Source of the DNA: Scenedesmus sp. ARA3
Taxonomy: Eukaryota; Chlorophyta; Chlorophyceae; Sphaeropleales; Scenedesmaceae
Reading direction: 5' to 3'
Length of the DNA: 26,971 nt
Assembly (NCBI GenBank): GCA_004335835.1
Contig: RWJK01000512.1
Location: 1 to 26,971, forward strand
Both the position numbers and the translations under genes were made by a program. Every line of letters begins with the position of its first letter. The stretch's first letter is position 1. The notes under the pieces are model-generated. The model worked only from the letters and a program-made list of their open reading frames with translations, did no database searches and was not told the origin of the DNA. This document shows, in pieces, positions 10,901 through 21,293 of the stretch.

Positions 10901-12924
10901 GGTCAGGACAGTGTACGCAATCACCTGCAGCTTGGTTATGGTGGTCTCCATCTGCCTCATCTGCTCTCGCAGCACTTTGCGCTCATCCTGCAGCTTTTTC
11001 TGCGCTGACGCATACTCCTGCACCTCCAGGGACTGCAGGGAGCGCAACAAGTACAGGGTTTGCGCCAAGTTTGGCAAGGCAGGGATGGCAATTTAATTCG
11101 AACAAGCCCCATGACCAGCGGTGATGCATGGCAGCTACTACATTCACACTGCTGTGTGTCTCTAACCAGGCTGTTATGCAGAGCATCACCCATGCTGGCA
11201 GCCTATCCTGGAACGCAGTGATTGAATGGCCAATTCATTCCCCATACACTCGTACCTGTGCCTGGCATGACTGCTGCATCTCGTTGATGCTCTTGATCAG
11301 CTTTGTCATGTTGTTCTCATGGTCACCTGTAGATGCAGCAATGCTGGATGCCTGCTGCTCAAGCTGCTGCTGCAGCTGTGCAATCAGAGCATCCTTTGCA
11401 GAAACAGCCTGCACACCAATAAACACACGTATATGAAGTAAGGTTAACATGCTTTTGCTACATGACATTCCAGCCCATTGATTGTTGGCGACTCTCAGCT
11501 GCTGTTGGCATGCCGCTCCGGAGCACGGCTGTGGCATGCCACTCCATAGCACGGCTGTGGCAGCTGTGAACCCTGCTTACAGCCACTATCAACTGCACTC
11601 TGCCTTGATTCTGCTTACCTGGGCATGTGTCGCCTCCATCTTCTGTGTGGTATCCAGCGCAGCGCCCAGCTGCCTATGTGCTGCCTCCAGCTCTGCTTCT
11701 TTGACTGCAAGAGAAGAACCCAGCATATCCAGCTGCTGTTGTAGCCGCTGCACATGCTCTGCCTCACGCTCCAAGGCTGACTGCTGCTGTGTGCTGCGCT
11801 GCATTGACTCATCCAGAGCAGTCTGCCTGGCCTGCATCAACTGCTCAAGCCACTTCTCCTCGGAGTCCTTCAGCTGCTGCCGCAAGGCAGCCACCTCTGC
11901 CTCCCTGCAGCACAAGCAGCCGCTTGTTATGTGTTGCTGCTGACTACCCTGGTTTGCACGCATTCATGCTGCATGCAGAAATCTCTGGCGCCAAAATCGC
12001 CAGTACATGCAGCTGACATGGCTCCAAGCTCTACCTGAAGCTTCACACTCACCTGCCCTGCTGCCCTGCCTCCAGCTGCTGCGCCCACTCCTTCTGCTTG
12101 GCAGCCAGAAGCTGCTCTGTTGCCAGCCGCTGCTCTGACTCCTGCACCCTGAACAGCTCCAGCTCCTGCACCTGAGCCTGAAACTGGGAAAACAGCTGCA
12201 CACAAGCACACAGGCAGACATGGTGCGCCGGTTTATTGATTGCATCATCGTCATTATGTCACCATGAAAGCCACAGCAACGTCGCCATCACTGAGTGCAT
12301 GTGCAAAAGAGCAGTTGCGCAGCACATGCATGCGCTAGGCCAACCAGCTCAAGCTTGCTGCCTGTGCTGGCTTGGCGGGGTTTCCTGTTGCATTCTCTTC
12401 CTGCCGATTGCTCACGCTGTCTTTCTCTGCCAGCACAGCTCGTAGACCATCCACAGTGTTGCGCAGCTTGATGGCTTCGTCGTCCTTGGTGGCCAAAACC
12501 TGGCAGCAGCAAACACACATGCGTATGTTTGCAATAGTTCAAGGGAATTCGGGCGGCAGCAGCTGCACATGGGTGTCTGTAGCAGCAAAACTTCCTGTGT
12601 GATGCCTCTGTGCATGCCGTGCAGGCCATCATCACTGTGCTAGCTGCAGCCCTTGAATGCTGCAAGGGCATGGCTTCAATGCCCCACCGCCAGGTTCCGC
12701 TTGAGGTCATCTGCCAGCTGCGCCATTTGCTGGCGTAAGGTGCTGATCTCAGCATCCTTGATTGCCAGCAGCAGGGTAGCGTCTTCATGGCTCCCGTTAG
12801 CGGACTGCAAGTATGCATGCAGTTGGCTTGTTTGACAGTTGCTGCTGAGCTCGCCTGCCCAGGATGCTACATCACTGAAAGCAAAGACAGCTGATGCATG
12901 TCTACTGGGGACACTCACGTCCAT
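7957..12924 (-). CDS. Unrecognised coiled-coil protein with a Ser/Ala-rich C-terminal tail, 10 exons, about 1060 aa
   Basis: I do not recognise the family. Exons on the minus strand: 12924-12688, 12499-12416, 12183-12053, 11904-11619, 11408-11256, 11032-10925, 10735-10606, 10378-10248, 10062-9365, 9181-7957; every junction is in phase. Roughly residues 50-460 are predicted coiled coil by heptad-like patterns (for example LREQMRQMETTITKLQ, EAEVAALRQQLKDSEEKW, AKDALIAQLQQQLEQQ). The last two exons add about 640 residues of Ala/Ser/Gly/Gln-rich sequence with short helical islands such as EELHDALRYLLNRTEQLSLE and RQLLETVLASYPNNRLGAL. The start at 12924 is the first in-frame Met. An acceptor-like ttgcag ending at 12805 leaves open that the real first exon lies further upstream and that 12804-12688 is internal. 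Exon 12183 could instead begin at 12177. The gene is divergent from CFAP184, so a cytoskeletal or ciliary role is possible but unproven. Confidence 0.75.
11507..11558. repeat. 26-bp imperfect tandem duplication inside an intron
   Basis: Two adjacent 26-bp copies (11507-11532 and 11533-11558) share ggcatgcc...agcacggctgt and differ at three positions. They lie in the intron between exons 11904-11619 and 11408-11256 of the coiled-coil gene. Confidence 0.85.
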
Positions 12925-14371
12925 GGGTGGGCTTTGTAAAGAGTGTTGCTCAGCCCAGCAGGACTTCAGCTGCCAGTGTACAGTACACTACTGATGTCAG
13001 CGGCAGTACATCACTTGCACCATTGCAGCCATACAACTAACAGGCTGTTGTAAATAATTACGATGTGAACGAGTGCAGAACGGCAAGCAATGCCTAGTAG
13101 CTCCAGCTGCTACACAGTTCAAACTCGCAGGTGCCAGAGAACATGAACAGCCAGCACCCTTGGCTATCGCAGCCACGAATGTCAGACGATTGTAAGAACT
13201 TACATTACTTCCACGTTCTGTGCGGCCGTGTCAGTAACAAGTTGACTGACTGGCTTCTGCTCCAAGTGCAAGCCCTAAACGTTGCGTACGACAGTACCGC
13301 GTTGTTTCAACAAAACAACTTTATCGGGATACTGCAGCATTCAAGCATCGTTTAAGCACAAGCACATACCGGCAGCAGTAATCGCTGGTTGCATCTTGTT
13401 GCTGGCACCATCAGTCATCACAGCAGCATACTCAGGAGCGCTGGTTGAAGCCTGAAAGTGCACTCCTGGTACAGCTAGCCTGCAGAATTTCCCAGATTCT
13501 GTTTGCTCAATCTCTCACTACGCTTGAAAGCCTGGTCAGTGCAGCATGTACTAAGCTGCTGCTGGTAGAGCTGCAGCGGCTTCTGCGCTGGTAAAACTGC
13601 AGCATGGAAGAAGAGGACGGCACTTTGGTAAGCAGATGCTGAAAAACATTGAAACAATCAGCACCCAGCTGTTGCGGGATGCTGCACGTGCTTGCTCAGT
13701 GACTCTGCTGTGAAGTCACACACACACATGCTCCTCTGATGCATTGGTGCAGGGCCATGGCAGTGCAGAGGCAGAGGCTTCAGAGCCAGCAGAGCAGGTA
13801 TGCTAACCCAACCGTAACAGAACTCAAGGCGCTCCGCTACGAACCCGCACCAGTGTTGGCACATAAGTGTGCATGTCAGGCTGATGTCAACCTCAGGCCC
13901 ACTTGGTGTGCTCAGTGTTGCTGCTGTCAGTGCTGATGCCCCAGATGTTGGTGCTTGCAGGACAGCAGCTTTCACCATGAGCTATCGCAGCTGGAGCACG
14001 ATGAGGGTGCAGCATACCACGAGCCTGCGCTGACAGGCAGGACAGCTTGCACAGACAGCCATCATGCAGCAGGTGATCAGAGGAGCATGGCGCGCACTGC
14101 AGCACACGAGTTGCATGCAGCCGCATAATAACAGCTCACGCAGCTCACACGAATTTTGAAAAATGGCCTGTGGGAAGTTGCGTGTCTGGATGTCAGCAGC
14201 TGTCAGCATGCCCTGACTCCTGTGCTGACAATCACAGCAAAGTTCTTGGGAATGCCCTCCAGCACCACAAAAGCCAGCCACCAGGTGTGCATGCCACACT
14301 CTGTGCATTCGGCAAGCTCCCGCTGTCCACCCTGCTGCCTCCTCACAGGTGATGCAACGCACCGCAGCAAC
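12925..14371. promoter_or_regulatory. Divergent intergenic region between the coiled-coil gene and CFAP184
   Basis: This 1.45-kb stretch separates the minus-strand coiled-coil start from the plus-strand CFAP184 start, so it should hold both promoters and possibly untranslated exons. Around 13.0-13.4 kb the sequence is poorer in CAG/CTG than its surroundings. It includes gtgtac-a-gtacac near 12976 and tgtaag-aa-cttaca near 13191-13204. The short ORFs here (for example plus 13131-13355) match nothing I know. I could not identify a TATA box. Confidence 0.45.
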
Positions 14372-17300
14372 ATGACCACCTCCACAGCTGCATACTATGA
14401 CAGCGAGGTGTACAGCAGCATGTCGCCGCAGGCTTCTAGCCTCACGACAGGCACCTCCAGCAGGCCCATGTCAGCAGCGCAGCGAGACCTGCGCGGCTCG
14501 CGACCCAACTCAGCAGCCATTGCAGCGCAGATAGAGGGCTTTGTCAATGACTTCCTGGTGAGCTGGCAGGCAGCAGCCATGGTTGTGTTTCCCAATTCAA
14601 CGTGGTAGCTTGTGGTGCTGGCCTGGGAAGAGGACGCCCACAGCACTGTTCCAGCAGCTGTAGTATCAGCTGCGCTCTAAGCTGCAGTTGACCGCCCAAT
14701 GCTGCCCTTGCTAACGCTTATCTCCAGCAGTTGTATGCGTGCGAGTGCTGCCTTACATGCGTACTTCATTCTCCTTGCCCTGGCCTGCAGATCAGCGAGG
14801 ACGACAACGTGCGACTGCTGCTGGAGAATGTGCCGGAGGTGGACCATGGCCCTGATGACGATGACGAGTGCGATGATGAGCTGCTGCGGCCCAATATGGA
14901 GGAGGCCATACGCCACGCACAGCAGGTGCGCTGCACTGCTGGCCTTCGTTGCTGTGTGGCGTCAGCAGAACTGAAGCACCCATACTTCTGCAAGCTGCTG
15001 TGTGGATGCTTGACCTTGTGAGCGACAGCAGCTGCATCAAGAAGTGCCTTGCGCTGTTTGTGAGCACATGTTGTGGTGATGCTGCAGGAGCAAGCTGCAC
15101 TGCTGGAGCTGAACGATGCGCTGCAGCGGCGCGCACGGCAGGTGATGGAGCAGCGCAACAAGGGCCGGCCAGCAGTGAACAGGGAGCTGTCACGCCTGGA
15201 TGGAGCAGATGCCAGATACAGGTGATGCATTGACAACCGCCAGCTTGAGCATCGCTGGGATGCGGGCTGCCAGCAGCGTCCTTCAACCCGTGCGCACCAC
15301 ACACAATATGCAGTGCAAGCACGTGGAACGGTTGCTGCTCACGGCAAGGACAGCTATGTGCACACAGTCAGCTCCTGAACGGGTGGCACTTGTGGTGGCA
15401 GCAGCGGCAACCTGCAATCCCATAAAGCCGATGTTGTTGCTTGTCGGCCTTGCTGCTGCAGGTCTGCGCTGAAGATGTGGTGTGAGCTGCGGGAAGACCG
15501 GGAGCGCGTGTCTGCCCACTTCCAGGTGGGTGCTGCAACAACCTGTACTGCCCTGGCTTGCAGGCTGTAGCAGCAATGCGCACCTACTATGTTATGTCAG
15601 ACCCTGCGGGATTGTGTGCTGCACAGACCTGACCCCAACTGCTGTGGTGTGGCGGGTGTTGCTGCTGCTGGCTGCAGGCAACTGTAATGGACATGAAGTC
15701 AGCGCTGGAAGGGCGCATTCGGCGCGCTGAGGACATCGCTGCCGCCTTTGCGCACTTCAAGCGCGAGGTGTGCCTGGCTGCGGAGCACAGCAAGACAGGC
15801 CGGCCAGTGGGAGAGAAGGCGCTGGCAGCGCTGGAGGAGCGAGGTGGGCTGACGGGGGCGTAACAAACAGTGTGCCAGGTGTTGGATCATGCTGCTGCTG
15901 CAGTGTGACGCCAACAGTGTTTTCTGGCGGGCTCCGGCCGGAAACCAGCAGGTGTTGGCCGCTGCGTGTTCTGTGGCAGCTCTGTTACATGAGGCTGTTG
16001 CGCATGTGGGAGCGATGGAGGCTCACCATGACGCCTGTTGCTGCTGCCACTGCAGATCGTGCTGTTGAAGAGGAGGTGCAGCGTGTGCGCCTCAAGAACA
16101 TTCACCTGGCAAACGCACTCAAGAAGCTGGAAGCAACCATAAGGTGAGGCACTGGCTGCTAGCTGCCCAACCAGAAGGCTCGACAGGTGGTCCATTGGGT
16201 CAGCAGCAGTGCTGCAGCTGGGTAGCAGCCATTGCCTGCCCGTTGGCACATAAACAGCATGTCAAATCACAACAACGCTTATTGTTTACGATCAATACGC
16301 GCTGCTGTCTGCCACACAAGCTCTGAGCACAAGCAACGCTGCTGCTGTGGTGCCTACAGGAACAAGGAGCAGCTGGCTGAGGGGCTGCATCTGATTGACT
16401 TTGAGCAGCTGAAGATTGAGAACCAGAGCCTCAACGAGAAGATTGAGGAGCGCAACGAGGAGCTCATCAAGCTGCGCAAGAAGACCACGGTCACGGTGCA
16501 GGTGCGGCGCAGCTGTTCACACCTTGCAAGCTTGGGCATGCGTTAGCGGCAGCCTCTTGCACATGAACATAAGGATGCAACGTGGGCTGCGCATTTGTTG
16601 TAGCAGGCATGCACACTGCAGAGTATCACACATGTAGCGTACTGGTTCCAATCGTGTGTTGCATTCATGCCCGACGCTATGCAGATCCTGACACACATGA
16701 AGGAGAAGCTGCACTTCATTGAGGGCGAGAACCAGCAGCTGAGCCAGCAGCTGGCGGAGCTGGAGGCGGCGCTGGCCGGCAGCAGGGACGAGCTGGCTGG
16801 GCTCAAGGCCACGCGCGACAAGATGCGGCAGCAGGGACGGCAGCTCAAGGAGAACAGCGTGTATGTGTCCAACCCCATGCTGCTGCAGGACATGCAGGTG
16901 AGGGGCAGCGTTGGCAGCGTTGTTGTCACCAACGTTGTTATCAAGGAGTGGACATGTCTGTAATTCCCAAAGGCCCTGGTAGGGATCTGCATAATGGGAA
17001 GTGTTGACCTGCCCATAATGGGGTGTTACGGTGGTTTGGTCATGGCGCTGCAGACCTGTGCACCTGTGGCAGCAGAGCGACTGCTGCATGATGGGGCAGA
17101 AAAGCTCCTCAAAGGACTGAGGCGGGCCTGGTTTCCTCCTTCGCTGCCACGGCATGGGGCTGTCCTGTTTGACGATGGTCACGCTGTACATCAACACTGT
17201 GCTGTTTTGTGGCTGCTGCTTGCTCACAGGCGCAGAAGGAGAAGCGGGATGACCTGCTGGCAGAGATTGAGCTGCTGCGGCAGCAGTATGAAGCAGCAGC

Positions 17301-17373
17301 TGCAGCAGCTGGCCGGCTCAGCAGTGCAGGGCCAGAGCGTTCTCCAGGGCAGCTGACGTTTGCAAAGATGTAG
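14372..17373 (+). CDS. CFAP184: CFAP184 / CCDC96-like axonemal coiled-coil protein, 9 exons, 423 aa
   Basis: Exons: 14372-14557, 14791-14925, 15088-15221, 15462-15525, 15678-15843, 16056-16143, 16360-16501, 16685-16897, 17230-17373; all phases agree. The diagnostic block lies at residues 264-280, AEGLHLIDFEQLKIENQ, followed by NEKIEERNEELIKLRKK and TVQILTHMKEKLHF. This is the conserved C-terminal coiled coil of the CCDC96/CCDC113 family, and the NEKIEERNEEL and ILTHMKEKL wording fits CCDC96 better than CCDC113. An acidic stretch (PDDDDECDDE, about residues 83-92) agrees with the acidic N-terminal half of the family. Members work with CCDC113/CFAP263 in motile cilia, near radial spoke 3 and the nexin-dynein regulatory complex. 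The protein is shorter than the human homologue, mostly at the N terminus. The start is the first Met that gives a compact Ser/Thr-rich leader; the frame is open further upstream. Confidence 0.88.
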
Positions 17374-18184
17374 GTCCTGAGGGTTGCAGTGCTCGGCAGC
17401 TAGACGTGATGGAGGCAAGTGAAGACCAGGGCACTACACAGCAGCCATAGGCTTCAGGTTTTTGTTGGTGGTGACCATCATGACCACATTGATTGTTGAG
17501 CATACAAGAGCAATTATCAAGCCTGCAACCAGTGTGAAGCTCCCTACAGTCGTTTGCGTGCTCATAGGTGCAACCCAGGCAGGTGCATACACGCCGCTGG
17601 CGTGTGGCAGTCCGTGCTGCAGCGTGCCTGGGTGCACTTGGCAGCATCCAAAGGTTCAGCCTTACTGCGACACGCTACATGCAGCTGGCTTTAACAAATA
17701 CAATTATCATGTGCCCTCGTGAATATCCACGCGCGCAGCAGCAGTACTGGTGTTGAACCACACCAAAGGGACACCAATTGCAATGTAACACAACATGACA
17801 ACAAATGACAGCAGTCATCGCCAAACATGCCAGGCACTGCCACCTACTCAATGGTTTTTTAATGAGGCTGAATCTGAACTGTGTTATTTGAGAGTGAGTT
17901 CCGCACATGCCACCAATCGGGCAACGCAGAACAACTTTCCCGCCTTGAGCGCCTTCCGTTTGCTGACATCCACGCAGCTTGTTGACTTTGACGAACCAAG
18001 TCTGGTGAGCGCAATGAAATGCATCAGTTATATCACGTCCGTTTTTGTCGGGTGGCGTGGGTTGTTCCCAAACGGTCAACAGTCGAACTGTGCTGTAGGC
18101 AGGTCTTGCTGGTGCAAACGGCTTCGCATTGAACGGCATAATTATGGGTCAACTGATTCTGCAGGTCTTCATCGTGATAGCAGC
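17374..18184. other. Intergenic: CFAP184 3' region and leader of the LRR gene
   Basis: A TGTAA at 17784-17788 is the likeliest CFAP184 poly(A) signal, about 410 bases behind the stop. A plus-strand frame stays open from 17795 into the LRR gene, but before 18185 it lacks family character. Nothing else recognisable was seen. Confidence 0.5.
17784..17788 (+). terminator. Candidate TGTAA poly(A) signal for CFAP184
   Basis: TGTAA is the usual green-algal (Chlamydomonas-type) polyadenylation signal. This copy lies downstream of the CFAP184 stop and before the LRR coding part; assignment is by position. Confidence 0.4.
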
Positions 18185-20556
18185 ATGCCAAGCGGCCATT
18201 CAAGACCACATATCTCTACAGCACAGCGGCGCTGCCCTCTGCTGCAGTGTGCAGAGGTGCAGGCAGCATTGTTGAGCCACGAGCTTGTCAGGCAGGACCA
18301 GGATGTGCTGCTCAAGCTGCTTCAATCCTGCAAGGAGCTACACCCAGAGGTAGCTCGCCAGTGTGCAGGACAAATGACAGCAGTACTGCGCCCGCACCGA
18401 GCAGAGCACGCTGTTGCCTTTGCCACCTGGTTGCAGCGGCATGCAGGGCTCCTGCAAGTGCTCAAGCTGCAGCTGCCTGGCAAACGCGCTGAAGATGTGA
18501 ATGCAAAGCAAGCAGTACATGCTCTTGTAGGAGCAATGTTTGAGCAGCAGAAGCAGTTGCAGGGGCTGCAGCGTAGTACCTCACGAGCAGCTACTGGGCA
18601 GCTGGCATCCTGCTGCAGCTACCGACAAGCTTGAAGGTGCTTGACCTGACAGGCATTGACGCAGCGTCATACAAAAGGGTACTCGCTCTGGCACCCATCA
18701 CAAGGCTGCAACAGCTGACAGAGCTACGCATAGGGCGGGTCCGTCCCTACCAGCTGGCCAGTATGAAGCTGCCACCACTGCTGCATCAGCTGGACGTGAG
18801 AGTAGAGCTTGGCCTGCAGCACTCGGCTCTGCTGGGGTTGGCTGACTGGCTGCGGCTGCATGGCCGCAAGGTCAGGTATCTGAGGCTTGAAGGCCTGGGA
18901 GTGGATGCAAAATTCGCTGCCAATATTGACAGTGAGATTATTCTTTGGGGAACAGCCATGGAGGCTGTGGCACAGGGGCTGAAGTCTGCAGAAGAGCAAC
19001 TGGCAGTTCTAGCATCAGCGTCACCAAGCAAGGCAAGCAACCCCACTGCCAATCAGACAGCAAAAGCCACAGCAGCACGCCTGCACAATACCGACGCAGC
19101 GCCGCAGAGCAGCTGGAAGATGCAGGCACTGGACTGCCACCTGATATGTGCTAGCAGGCAGATCCCACTGCCAGGCCTGCTCCTGCGGCAGCTGCCAGCG
19201 GCTAGCCTGATGCGGCTGGTGTGCGGCCTCGACTTTCACACACCGGAGCACCTGGCTGCACTGTGCAGCCTGACAGCACTGCGCTACCTTGTTTTGCAGC
19301 CTCAACAAAGTGTCAATGCCGGGCCGAGGGGTCTACTTGGCTGCAGCAGCAACGTGCTCGGCCCCATGTCATCCCTGCAGCAGCTTACGGTCTTGAAGCT
19401 GGGTTATGTTTCAGTGCAGCAACTAGCACACCTGAAGCTGCCGCAGCTGCAGCGGCTGGTAGCTTACGCCCGCAGAGCAGCATGTGGGCACACTGCAGAG
19501 CAGCAGCAGCAGCAGCAACAGCCGCCAGCAAGCATTGAGCAGGCATCTGCACGGCCGCTGCAGCTGCAGCTGGGACATCTGACATCACTTACACACTTGG
19601 AGTGCAGATGTAGCACCCTGCTGCATTTTGACCAGCTACCCATCAGCCTGGTTGCTGTTGATTGGACCTATCAGCAGCTGCATGATGATGAAGAGGCGGA
19701 TGGTGATTGCAGCGTGCAGCCACTGCTGAAGCTTACCCGCCTGACAGAGCTACGCATCACCTTCTTTGAGCCACCACCCGCAGCAGAGCAGTTGCAGGAG
19801 CTAGGCAGCCTGCAGCAGTTGAAATCCCTCAGCATTAAAGACTGCAGCGGAGGAGCCACATTCGCTGCAGGGATTGAGCAGGCGTGGGGTGTGTTGCCGC
19901 TCACACGCTTGGAGCTTAGTGGCTCCTCAGATGGCAGCGACAGCCACCCATATACAACTATGCCAACTGCAGCATTGCACATGCTGACTGCAATGACGTT
20001 GCTGCAATCCCTTACACTGTCGTACGACAGGCGCTCGGGTTGCTTCGGCAGGGGTTGCATCCTGCTGTGTGCCACCTTTGAACATCTAGCAGCAGTGCTG
20101 CAGCCCCTGACAGCACTGCAGCACTTGAGACTGGTCAATGTGGGCCTGCTGGGTGACACGCTGAAAACGGACGACCATGCAGCGTCGCCATGGGCTGCTG
20201 GCAGAGGGCTGCAGCTACAGCCGCAGCGCAGGCTGCGTTCAGCAGATGAGCGCCCTATGTTCTGCGTATTAGAGCACTTCAAGCTGGGCGAATACCACAG
20301 AGGGCCTGGCATGCTGACGTTGGCATCAGCCATTTGCAGCCTGCCCTGCCTGAAGGCTGTGGAGCTGCAGCTGCCTGTCAAGCTACAGTCACTGACTAAC
20401 TGGCCTTTGGCAGACATGCTGCGTTCAGTGGCGCTGCAGGAGCTGCAGCAGCAGTTGGCACAGGTGCTGCAGCGCTGCTGCCACTTCAGCAAGGTGGAGT
20501 GCTCGCTGCCTGGGCATGGAGATGATTATGTGTTGACAGCACGTGGTGACATGTAG
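18185..20556 (+). CDS. Leucine-rich-repeat protein of an algal family, with one frame break
   Basis: The N-terminal part carries LQCAEVQAALL, DVLLKLLQSCKELHPEVA and HAVAFATWLQRHAGLLQVLK. This is the leader of a large LRR protein family that I associate with Sphaeropleales; no specific function is known to me. After it come irregular LRRs, for example LQQLTELRIG, LTVLKLGYVS, LTSLTHLECR, LTRLTELRIT, LPLTRLELSG and LTALQHLRLV. The N-terminal frame (from Met at 18185) and the long LRR frame (open 18577-20556) differ in phase. Either an intron 18527-18618 (gtagga...ctgctgcag, 92 nt) joins them in frame, or a single missing base near 18605 broke the gene. The second view is supported because coding-like sequence continues to GQLA on one side and resumes at ILLQLPTSL on the other. 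No signal peptide or membrane segment is evident. The true start could be upstream. Confidence 0.75.
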
Positions 20557-21293
20557 TGCTGAGCCTGGGCCGCTGCGATGGACCTGGTGCATGGACACCA
20601 TGGCAACTGACAGCTTGGGTGTTTAAGATCGACCAGGCTCCTTTGCTACTGCAGCAGCTGTATAGGCAGTCGCGTAAGCTGCCAAGTGAAGTTGACACAG
20701 TAGCTGTGACCGTAGCAGATGTAACTTTACAATGACGTGCAGAGCAACTGTCAGCAGGGCAACCCATCTGCGAAGTACTTCGCAACTAGCTGCACAACTA
20801 GCCACATGTAGCTGCACGTCTTGGTCACTGCCACGTAGCAATGCATCCTGATCAACAGACTGCCAACTGTATTGTCAGTTGCAAGCCAGCAACAGGTTTC
20901 TTATGTTGCACCATGACATGGCATCTGGCCAGATCACCCAATCCTCTCTGCAGACATCAGGGTCTGGCAGTAGGCTGTAAAATTCTCTGCTCATCACCAC
21001 AGAAGCTGCAGTCTATGCACAGAAGCTGCTTGCTTGCTGCATCCCCAGCTGTCAGCCAACACGCATTGCTGCGGCACTCTTGCTATCAGCATATAGCAGC
21101 ACTACATTGAAAGCAACCGGGATTCAAACCACAGTACCACTATGCACACCCCAAACTGCTGCACACAATTTGCCGTGTTGCTTGTGCATGACTGATGGGC
21201 TCGCATGCCTTACCTCAACCCAAGCGCCCCTACTTGATGCACAGCATGTTCCACGACCTACCAGCATCACTGATATCTGGCAGCAGCGCCTGT
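20557..21293. other. Convergent intergenic region
   Basis: This lies between the LRR gene (plus) and the acidic/basic protein gene (minus). It contains TGTAA at 20720-20724 and TTACA at 20727-20731, plus a 14-bp perfect palindrome gcgaagtacttcgc at 20770-20783. The short ORFs show no family features. Confidence 0.5.
20720..20731. terminator. Back-to-back poly(A) signals TGTAA / TTACA for convergent genes
   Basis: The 12-base sequence tgtaactttaca contains the algal signal TGTAA on the plus strand (164 bases after the LRR stop). It also has the same signal on the minus strand, about 560 bases after the stop of the 21294-22028 gene. Confidence 0.4.

Noticed and set aside
12880..12923. Short 44-nt intron (gtgagt...tttcag) right after the coiled-coil start codon
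   Set aside because: Splicing it out gives an immediate stop codon after two residues, while reading through keeps the frame open.
13475..13657. Possible upstream exon of the coiled-coil gene
   Set aside because: The frame is short with no heptad pattern, and no donor/acceptor pair with matching phase could be argued.
17795..18184. Upstream extension of the LRR gene to the Met at 17795
   Set aside because: The added residues lack family similarity. The GT at 18005 and the acceptor near 18163 do not give a phase that joins to the LRR leader.
18573..18601. A 29-nt intron repairing the LRR frame
   Set aside because: It fits the phase but is shorter than plausible nuclear introns of green algae.
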